Shown here: positions 34,612 through 43,300 of the stretch, piece after piece | Layout: every line of letters starts with the position of its first letter | How positions within the stretch are numbered: position 1 is the stretch's first letter | DNA from: Chelonoidis abingdonii | Lineage: Eukaryota > Chordata > Testudines > Testudinidae | Length of the DNA stretch: 64,000 nt | Direction: 5' to 3' | Assembly (NCBI RefSeq): GCF_003597395.2 | Contig: NC_133774.1 | Coordinates: 673,711 to 737,710, forward strand | Notes under the pieces: model-generated | Databases searched by the model: none | Seen by the model: only the letters and a program-made list of their open reading frames with translations | Told to the model about the DNA's origin: nothing | Made by a program: the position numbers and the translations under genes

Positions 34612-35262
34612 TTAAATTACTTTTACACTCTTCAGTTGCAGCAAACTGCTTGCACAGGCTACCATGAGGATTTCTTTTTCCAAGAGCTTTTCTAGCAGCA
34701 ATTCACCCCTCTCAGAACTTCTGTCCTTACCCTTTTCACCTAGGACTTGCTCTAAAGGAACACTTTCCTGAGCAACCACAAACTTTTTCTGGTTCTCATT
34801 TACATCCATGATTACCTTTGGCCCATCAGGCAGATTTCTACCCACTTCCCTTTCAGGCAAACTTATAGACTTACTAGATAAAAGTTTAGAGGTTCTCTCC
34901 TTCCCTCTGCAACTTTCCTTATAGTCACTGGGCACCTGCACGTTGTCAGGCTCAATACCCACAAGTTTAGGAATCTTTTCCTCCTTTTTACAAGTTGTTA
35001 AACTGTCAGTAGGTAACACATTTAAACCACCTTTCTGCTCTCCTTGTGCCCTGGCTAGGGTATAACCCTGATCAGACAGAGCTGCTATACCCTTTTCCAG
35101 CCACACATTAGCAACTGGCAAACTACAAGCACCAGAATTGTCTGATTTCTGGGATTTTGCTAAGACACTAACTGGATGCAACCCAGTCACAGTGCCATTC
35201 TCCCCAGCAGACACAAACTTAGGACCATTCCCTTCCTGGGCTTCAGCTCTATTTACAACCAA
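34612..35262 (-). CDS. Retroelement internal ORF, 216 codons
   Basis: Polar Glu/Lys/Ser-rich frame (WLEKGIAALSDQGYTLARAQ, TTCKKEEKIPKLVG, VIMDVNENQKKFVVAQESVP). Resembles the variable linker between gag and protease in vertebrate gypsy-type elements, but this is only an impression. No catalytic motif. The stop of the next upstream frame (35712-35275) lies 13 bases before it. Confidence 0.4.
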   Translation of the reverse strand: MVVNRAEAQEGNGPKFVSAGENGTVTGLHPVSVLAKSQKSDNSGACSLPVANVWLEKGIAALSDQGYTLARAQGEQKGGLNVLPTDSLTTCKKEEKIPKLVGIEPDNVQVPSDYKESCRGKERTSKLLSSKSISLPEREVGRNLPDGPKVIMDVNENQKKFVVAQESVPLEQVLGEKGKDRSSERGELLLEKLLEKEILMVACASSLLQLKSVKVI

Positions 35263-35274
35263 CTCCGAGACAGC

Positions 35275-35712
35275 TTAATCACCCTCAACCATCACAGGCT
35301 GAGAGGCACCTTCTGTCTGCTCCACAGGCGCAGAAGAGCCGGAGACACATTCTCCTTCCCCAGACACACAGCTTGGGATTTCATTTCCCTTGTCCCAGAA
35401 CACAGGGCTGTTCACAGACAACTGCTTGGAGACCGAGGTAACTTCCTCCATAGGCAAGGCAATACCCCTGACAGACACAGGCACATTCCCTTCACTATCA
35501 CATTTCTCCACACAGGAAACAGGTAAGGGAGAGGGACACTCTCCTTCCACCAGCCTTGTCTTCCCAAACTGCTGACTAGACAAAGCCATCAGCTCACAAG
35601 GCTGCCTAGGCTCCTCCAAACTTTCCCTACCAGGCACATTGCCACTCCCAACAGATAAGCTGCTGCTTTTTTCACTACCTTGAGCTACTTCCAGCAAATC
35701 ACAGTTACCCAT
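35275..35712 (-). CDS. Retroelement internal ORF, 145 codons
   Basis: Ser/Glu-rich frame with PVSVRGIALPMEEVTSVSK and CVSGEGECVSGSS. Probably the N-terminal continuation of the 216-codon frame. Function unknown. Confidence 0.4.
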   Translation of the reverse strand: MGNCDLLEVAQGSEKSSSLSVGSGNVPGRESLEEPRQPCELMALSSQQFGKTRLVEGECPSPLPVSCVEKCDSEGNVPVSVRGIALPMEEVTSVSKQLSVNSPVFWDKGNEIPSCVSGEGECVSGSSAPVEQTEGASQPVMVEGD

Positions 35713-35789
35713 TTCAGGTTCACTTTTACAAAGCTTTGTCCACTAGCTAACAATTCATACTCATCACAAATCTTACCCTTTCCTTCCTC

Positions 35790-36360
35790 AGTTAGGTCCC
35801 ACCTGACCATTTACTTGAATCTGCTTGAGAAACATTTTCCTTCCCCATGAGATTTTTTTGCTCTGATCTAACTCCAGATTCACTTTCGACATAGACAGGA
35901 CATTCAGAAAACTCCTCACAGACCACTGCTTTCTTGAACAGACAAACAGCTATTACCCCCAGGTAGATTCCCCTCTCCCTGGCCATAGCAAAACTGGTTA
36001 CACACAGAAAACTGCCAGAGTAATACACATATCAACATATTATAAACTGGATTTTAGAAGGGATACAGTTTCTGTGTTTTCCTTGCTTCTTTGACTTGGA
36101 GCAAGTCTAGCAGTTTCTTGTTGCATTGTTGTATCTCTCTCCTCGCAGCCAGCATTCCAGACGCCCCTTTCTACGAGCTTTTTCTTCTCTCTCAGCAGCT
36201 TCTTTCTGTCTTTTAGACAGATTCTTCTTCCAGCTGGGCCAGCTTGCTTCTCTTCATTTGAATTTCTGCCAGTTTTTGCTCATGTTCAAACTGCAGGCTG
36301 TTCATCAGGGGCTTGCAGTTTCATTGCATTTGCTGAGCTTTCTGGCTCATGGTCACTGAT
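35790..36360 (-). pseudogene. Gag-like coiled coil, minus-strand copy with frameshifts
   Basis: Inverted counterpart of the ORF at 32250-32810. Several one-base indels (for example around 36060-36350) break the frame, while the open segment 36028-35792 keeps YYSGSFLCVTSFAMARERG. Confidence 0.7.
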
Positions 36361-36466
36361 CTTTTAACCAACCAAACTCTCCATACAAAAAATTCCAATT
36401 TGGATAGGCATGGGTTCTGACCCAAAGCTTAATTGACCTGGTTCTGTGGATCCTGTGACTACGCCA

Positions 36467-37524
36467 CTGTTGATGCAGTTCTGGCGGGACCCACTGAGAG
36501 TGCCAAATCGATAACCAATTGCTCAAACAGGCATCATATGCCAGGCTGAGGAGTTGTTTCTGAGTCACTCTAAGGCAAACCAAATCCAGCCAGACAAAAA
36601 GGACCTTCGGTTTCACCCCACTGGCTACCCAAAGTCACACAAGCAATTTCCTTTAGACACTCCAGTCTACCAGTATCACCCCAGTGCCACCCGTCCTGGG
36701 GATGAATGGTTTGAAACAACCAGGAAAAGAAAAAGGTTCTCGATCCCAAGGACCAGCCCCAGACCCAGGTCAATATACACATCAGATCTTACCCACAAAT
36801 CACGCTGTTGCCAATCCTTTAGAATCTAAATCTAAAGGTTTATTCATAAAGGAAAAAGATAGAGATGAGACTAGAATTGGTTAAATGGAATCCATTCCAC
36901 AGTAATGGCAAAGTTCTTAGTTCAGGCTTGTAGCAGTGATGAGTAAACTGCAGGTTAAATCAAGTCTCTGGAGAATATCCCCAGCTGGATGGGTCATCAG
37001 TCCCTTTGTAGAGCTTCAGCTTTGACAAAGTCCCTCCAGAGGTAAGAAGCAGGATTGAAGACAAAATGGAGATGAGGCCTTCCTCTTATATAGGCTTTTC
37101 CAGGTGTAAAGAACACTCTTTGTTCCTACTGGGAAAGTACAGCAAAATGGAGTCTTGCAGTCACATGGGCCAGTTTCTCACACCCTGCTGATCACAAGTG
37201 TATCCGCCCCTCTCAATGGGTCAATTGTGTAGCTAATGGTCCTTAATGGGCCATCAAGCAGGCTAAGCTGAGCTGACACCAACTTGTCTGGGATCTTTCC
37301 CAGTAACACAACACAAGTTTGAAATACGGACAGTACACAGCCAATATTCATAACTTCAACTACAAAAGGATACAGACACACAGACAGCATAATCATAACC
37401 AGTAACCCGTAACCTGGTCTTAGACACTTTATATGGCCCCCTTTACATAGGATTTGGTGCCACTACAGGAACTTGGTTGCAACCCATGTTCTGTATGGTC
37501 CCAGTTTATATCAATAACGTCATA
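36467..37524 (-). repeat. Family 1 LTR, minus strand
   Basis: Full-length, from CAGTTCTGGCGGGACCCACT near the primer site to ATCAATAACGTCATA. This is the 5' LTR of the minus-strand parental element. Confidence 0.85.
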
Positions 37525-38745
37525 CAAAGCAGGCCTGGCCTTGGCAGAAAAGTAGCCAGCAGGAATTGGCCGACCAAGTCAGCACATTCCCGACCGGAGT
37601 GGATGGAACAAGAACGCCAGGAGTTCTCAAGTAACTACGTAGGCACATTCCCAAGACCCCGTAGAGGAACACGCCGACACTCGTAAGAGAAGGACGGGAT
37701 GACAGGGTAATGGAGGAGGATTTTTGGTTCGCACTATCAGGCACAAGGGTGGTGTCATGGGGTGCAGCTCTCATCGCCAGACTGGCACCTCCTGCTGGTT
37801 GGGCTGAGGATCAGCTTGAGGCTGACCTCCATGTCCGCAGTCTGCACACCGGCACTCTGTCTCTGCTCCTGCCAATGGCTCCTCTCTCAGCTCCCAGAAC
37901 CGCCGTGTCCTCTTCCTGCCTCAGCCCTCTGGCTAGGTCAGCATCTGGGTTTCCCCCTTCCATGTGCGTGTGTGTCTCTGTCTAACAGTCCAGCCGGGGC
38001 CAGAGGCGGGGACCTGGCCTGCCTTCTACTCCGGGCCCCAGCCCAGAGACCCTGTAAATAGCAGACTCCTGCTGCCTCTCTGCAACCTCAGTCAACGTTG
38101 CTTTATTTCCCTGGGCCACTTCCCCAGGGCCCCAGCATCTTCCTTGCCCTCACCTCAGGGCCTCAGCTGCTCAGTCCCAGGAGCCAGCCACTGCCCTGGC
38201 CAAGGGGCTGACAGCGCTCTCAGTCCTTCCTCCCTGGGCTCCCGGCAGCAACTGCCCCACTCTGCCCCGCAGCTCCCTTTTGTATGGATGTGCTGGGTCC
38301 TGATTGGCTCTTCCTCACAGCCCCTCTCCTATTGGCTGCTTCCTGCAGCCTCCCCAGGGTTCTGTTAACCCCTTCTCTGCCAAGGGGGGCAGATGGCCCA
38401 CCAAAGGTGGTTACTAACAACATCTGGAGCGTAATACTCAACTTGTTTGTATCAGTGTATAAAAGGAGAAGTCATAGGAAGGACATCACTGTAGAGGCCG
38501 AGGGGCCAGGATCTCAGAGCGCTGACTGAGCCTTTATCTAGCCACGGGCGTACCTGTGTTAGTGTCCCTGTGACCCACTGGACAGGGAGCTAGCATTGTG
38601 ATTTGCTGACAATAAACCTGGCCAAGTGCCTTCACCACCAAACCGAGCCTTTGGTCTTTCTCCACAGATAACGGGAAGTCAGCTGAAGCAGTGCGCGTAC
38701 TCCATGCTAGTGCAGCACTGAACAGCCGTGGCAACTCTCTGCAGC
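37525..38745 (+). mobile_element. Retroviral LTR family 2, interrupted by another LTR
   Basis: 37525-37749 and 38404-38745 together align with 53690-54330 (GGGATGACAGGG, ACTTGTTTGTATC...GTGTATAAA, CAATAAACCTGGCCAAGTGCC). The break contains the LTR at 37750-38403. Confidence 0.65.
37750..38403. mobile_element. Solo LTR inserted in the family 2 LTR
   Basis: 654 bp beginning TGGTGTCATGGGG and ending GGCCCACCA (inverted TGGTG/CACCA ends), flanked by AAGGG and AAGGT as an imperfect 5-bp target duplication. CT-rich interior. Orientation not settled. Confidence 0.6.
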
Positions 38746-38749
38746 GCTA

Positions 38750-39370
38750 GCAACAAAGGAAAATGCAAGTGTTCCACTGAGGAAGGAACAATCAGTTGCA
38801 CACACACAAAATAGGCAATGACAGCCTAGGAAGGAGCACTGCGGAAAGGGATCTGGGGGTCATAATGGATCACAAACTAAATAGGAGTCAACAATGTAAC
38901 ATTATTGCGAAGAAAGCAATCATCATTCTGGGATGTATTAGCAGGAGTGTTGTAAGCAAGACACAAGAAGTCGTTCTTCCGCTCTGATTAGGCCTCAACT
39001 GGACTATTGTGTCCAGTTCGGAGCACCACACTTGGGGGAAAACGTGGACAATTTGGAGAAAGACCAAAGGAGAAGAACAAAAAGGATTAAAAGTCTAGAA
39101 AACAGGACCTACACGTTGTCCGAAGACTCTTCCTGACACCGCACCCCACCTCCCACTCCCTCCTGCACCCCAACCCCTTGCACTGAGCCCCCTCCTGCAT
39201 CCCAACCCCCTGCCCCAGCCCTACATTCATGGCCCTGCATACAATTTCCCCACCCGGATGTGGCCCTCGGGCCAAAAAGTTTGCCCACCCCTGGTCTAGA
39301 TAACATCTAGTCCAATCCCTGCACTGAGGCAGGACTAAGTGACTGCTCAAGGTCCCTTCCATTTCTACAA
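38750..39370 (+). pseudogene. CR1 LINE 3' fragment with hAT-like insertion
   Basis: Matches the CR1 at 20311 (GGAAAGGGATCTGGGGGTCA, TTCTGGGATGTATTAGCAGG, TTGTGTCCAGTTCGG). It is cut at about 39114 and resumes GTCTAGATAACATCTAGTCC at 39294 to TTCTACAATTCTGTGAT. Multiple stops. Confidence 0.85.
39115..39293 (-). mobile_element. Nonautonomous hAT-like fragment
   Basis: Ends GGCCAAAAAGTTTGCCCACC then CCTG, i.e. a CAGGGGTGGGCAAACTTTTT terminus in reverse, typical of hAT elements. The left end is not recognisable. Confidence 0.6.
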
Positions 39371-39671
39371 TTCTGTGATACAGACAAACCAATAGAGAGT
39401 ACAAGGAAACTACGAGACCATATTAGTCAGCGTGATGGGCCGTTGAGGAGGGGATTGAATTGCTGAGAGGGAGAGAGATGGGGAAATATATTTGCAACCC
39501 AGCACTCCCCACCGATGGAGTAAGACACTTGTACTTTAAGCAGTTTCCCATCACACTCCTTGTCCCAGGTCACTGTGCAGTAGTAAGTAGCCTGCTGCAG
39601 ATGGTGAACTAAGAACTATTTTCAAATAATAACAACACAGAATGGCACAATATTTTTCCATTGGAACAAAG

Positions 39672-39677
39672 TTTATT
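39672..39677 (-). promoter_or_regulatory. Poly(A) signal of gene B
   Basis: AATAAA on the minus strand about 540 nt past the stop, inside a segment alignable with the gene A 3' flank where the hexamer is degraded. Consistent with gene B being the best-preserved copy. Confidence 0.45.
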
Positions 39678-40214
39678 TGGTGCCTAGAGTCCAGAACTCA
39701 CAAAGGGCTGAAACTTTCTAAGAGAAATGAAGCTTTGAGCTGGGAGCACTGACTGGCACTGAGCGAATGTGAAGGCCATTTGGAAGGGGAGCACCATTTC
39801 CCTGGGACTTTAGTAAGGTTGGTGCAATCTCTGCCGTAGACTTATGGAGAGCGAGGAAAGGAGCGAACCAGGGCAATAAAGCTGCCAGGAGAGTCCTGGA
39901 AAGACCCCAGCTAATGGGAGAGATTTCAGGATCATCCAGGGAAGTAGGAGAGGGGCAGGTGGACGCCACGACTGAAAAAGCCAAGAGCGATAAAAACACA
40001 AGAGACTCACTTGCCTCCAGCAGTAGAGCATTGCTGAGAAATGAACTAAACTGCAGCACTGGGGGCGAGGGCAGCGATTGTGGGAGGGGTAACCAGCGAG
40101 CGAGGAAGCGGTGGAGACAGAGCTGGGTGACTCTGCTGGGCGAGACGCACTTGAGAGCGCCCAGGACAAGTCCAGACCGGGTGGGCACAGGAGCCGTGGA
40201 GCTGAAGGGCGTGT

Positions 40215-40317
40215 TCACTGTGCTGGTGGAGCTGGAGTATCACAGGGTGGAGAGTGCTGCTGAAGGATTTTTCCTGGCTCTAGATTTCGTTTCCGGGTGA
40301 AAACGTTTGTGCCGACC
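40215..40317 (-). CDS. AVD: Gene B exon 4 with novel C-terminal tail
   Basis: 103 nt after acceptor CTGCAG|G. VGTNVFTR is conserved, then the frame enters sequence unlike genes A and C and reads 25 residues rich in Pro and Gln before TGA at 40215-40217. Further downstream, homology to the other 3' ends resumes, so a block of about 110 bp starting at the last codons appears replaced or inserted. Confidence 0.85.
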
Positions 40318-43300
40318 CTGCAGGGAAGCAGAGAGCTGGTGTTACTGGCCTAGCACGGGCCTGCGCTCGGGGCTGCTCAACACAAGGAGAGGCAGGAGCA
40401 CCAAGTGATTCACAAATTCCAAGGCCAGAAGGGACCATTCTGATCATCTAGTTCAGAGGCCGGGAACCTTTCAGAAGTGCTCTGCCGAGTCTTCATTCAT
40501 TCCCTCTAATTTAAGGTTTCACACGCCAGTAATACATTTTAATGTTTTTAGAAGGTCTCTTTCTACAAGTCTATAATATGTAACTAAACGATTGTTGTAT
40601 GTAAAGTAAATAAGGTTTTTAAAATGTTTAAAAAGCTTCATTTCAAATTAAATTAAGATGCAGAGTCCCCCGGACCGGTGGCCAGGAGCCGGGCAGTGTG
40701 AGTGCCACTGAAAATCAGCTCGTGTGCAGCCTTTGGCACCCGTGCCGTAGGTTACTTATCTCTGATCTAGGCCGACCCCCAGCGCGGCACAGGGCCTGGG
40801 AGTGGTCCAACCCCTGCCCGGCACAGGGCCTGGGACTGGTCCAACCACCCCTGCCTGGCACAGGGCCCTGGGACCAGTCCAACCCCCGCGCATGGCACAG
40901 GCTCTAGGACCTGTCCGACCCCCCGCGCGGCACAGGGCCTGGGACCGGTCCGACCCCCCCACCTGACACAGGCCCTAGGACCGGTCTGACCCCTGCACAG
41001 CAAAGAACAGAGATGCCCTGAATTCAATCCTGCGACAAGTCCAGAAGCAGGGACTGAAGGAGAGCAAATCTTTCAGACAAACATCGCATCGATGACCTCT
41101 CGAGGTCCCTTCCAGTCCTAGAGTCTATGAATCTATGAATCTTGATTTAAAAGTTGCCTGCAAAGGAGAATTCACCGCAGCCCTTGCTAAGCTCTTCCAG
41201 TGTTATCCTCACTGTTTAAAAATTGTGATTTATTTCTAATTTGAATTTGTTTAATTTCAACTTCCAGCCATGGGTTCTAGCAATAGCTTTGCTGTTACAC
41301 TGAAGAGCCCTTTAAAAGTGTGTCAGCCTGAGGAGAGAAGCCCAGAGAGGGACACCCCATCCCTAGGGCGCCCGGCCTGGGTGCTGAGCACCGCTGTCTG
41401 GGGAACGTCCCTCCTCCAGGCTCCACCTCACAGGGTTCCCAGCTGTCCAGCCCAGGGAGGCAGTGTGGCTGTGAGCACCCCGCATTGGCATGGCCTCAGA
41501 GCCACCCAGCAGCACCCAGGGGGGCCGGCACGGGCTCTGGGGGCTGCTCATCCAGCCATCCCCCCCTGGGTGGGTCAGCAAGGCCACCCTTGGGCTCTTC
41601 CCTGGCACTGACTCGGTTCCCTGGGGATGCTACCACTCACAGGATGCCCACACCCCCAGTGGGCTGCTCACCCATTAGCGAGTTCTTGGAGAAGAGCTGT
41701 GGGAAGACATGGCCCTGGCCCTGGCCTGACCCGTCGGGGATCACACACAGCCCTGGGGTGTGACAGGGCCCAGGGAACTCAGCACATTTGGGGAATAAAC
41801 CTTCATTCATATTCACACCACCTCCTTCTCCTCCAGCCAGATACGGGGGGTTGGGAGGGGGGTTTCAAGGATTTGTGATTTTGGGCTGAGAGAGCCCCAC
41901 TCTGCCCTTCACCAGCTCATCCTGCACAGGCTCAGAGCCGGGTCAGGATCCCACAGTGCTGAGCAGAGACGGAGCCAGGCCCTGCAGTCCCAGATCTGCA
42001 GGTGGCACCTTTGCTTCTGGCCAGTCTGTGCCCAGTCACCCACCTGGTCGCTCTCCAGCCATCTCCAGGAGATCCGACCTCCTCACGCAGCAGCCACATG
42101 GTCTTCAGAGTTTCCTTCCCTTTATCACTAATGAAGCACTGGCCTACGAAGACGGTCGTTGAGTCTGTGAGGGAACCGGACAGGAGTCAGAGGGAGAGAC
42201 AGTGCCACAAGCTCTGTATCCCTCAGATACCGAGCCCAGAGCTCAGGGTGGAGGGAGAGGGTGCGCTCTGTGTCGATGACACGACTCCCGTGCCACAGGC
42301 ATACAAAGAGCCCCTCTCTCTGCCTCCGCAGCATCTCACCCCGATGATGCGCTTTCCCAGGCACCTGCCCAGGCGGCGGAGCAGCACAATGACTCCATTT
42401 TCTGGGGCGGCTACATGAGACTGGGCAGGGTCAGGAAGGGGAGAGGCCTACCAGGCTGGGGGACACCTGGACTCCTCCGTCTCCCAGGCCCCACATGCCT
42501 AGGCCATTTCCAAAGTCTGCTGGCCACCATGCGCCAGGGCCCTGTCTCCTTCAGGCCTCGGTTCGACCCGCTCAACTGTGCATAGGCTCCTCTGGCCTCC
42601 CCAACCCACCCGTGCCCACGGCAGGCCATGCAAAGTGCAGCTGATATCTTCCTCCCATGGTCATCTGATCACGCCATCGTCTTTCCTGTGATCAGCCACA
42701 ACCCTGGCGTCTCGTGTAACCCAGCCCTAGGGCCTCCTCCAGGTAGCCCAGCATCCAGCCAGCCACGGCTGGTCGAGCCAGAGGCAGCTTTTGGAAATAG
42801 ACTCCATCTTGACTTAAAGATTCCAGGCAATGGAGGATCCACCACATGCCCAGGTCAGTTGTCCCATTGGCTAATCACCTGCACTGGTAAAAAGTTCCAC
42901 TACATTTCTAATTTGGGTACATCTGGGTTCAGTTTCCAGACACCTTTGTCTGCTAGAGTAAAGAGTCATCAGCTGTCAGGAAGCTCTCCACAGGCAGGTC
43001 CTTGCAGGGTTTATTGTCACTGCGCTAGGTGACGTGAGTACCTGTGTTACAGCACTAGCCGAGCTGTCGGGAAAGCGGCCGCACTGGAGTTACACAAGCG
43101 GCTGGATTAGCAGAACGATGGAATTAGCTGTTGATGAGTTGTTGTAACTGGAGCTGTTGCACCGCTCCCCCCCAACCATGCCCCTGAATTACTAGCTAGA
43201 GCCTCGGCATCACCCAGGCTTCATTCCCCCGCCCCCCTGCCACCAATGGGCCAGCTATCTGGGATTTAGGGAACCCCTTTACGTAAGCTAGACATGTGGG

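Larger units (their letters stand above)
31074..37524. mobile_element. Composite family 1 retroelement, copy 2 (inverted LTR-gag arms)
   Basis: Order: full LTR plus strand (31074-32137), primer site TGGCGTAGTCAGCAGGATC (32139-32157, like a tRNA-Ser 3' end), plus-strand gag-like ORF to about 32810, minus-strand U3 (about 32810-33266), polypurine tract (GCTGGGGG on minus), minus-strand internal region (33270-36445), primer site and full LTR minus strand (36467-37524). The outer 1.7 kb on each side are inverted copies. I see no protease, RT, RNase H or integrase, so it would be non-autonomous. No target duplication (flanks GCATG and CAAAG). Confidence 0.8.
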
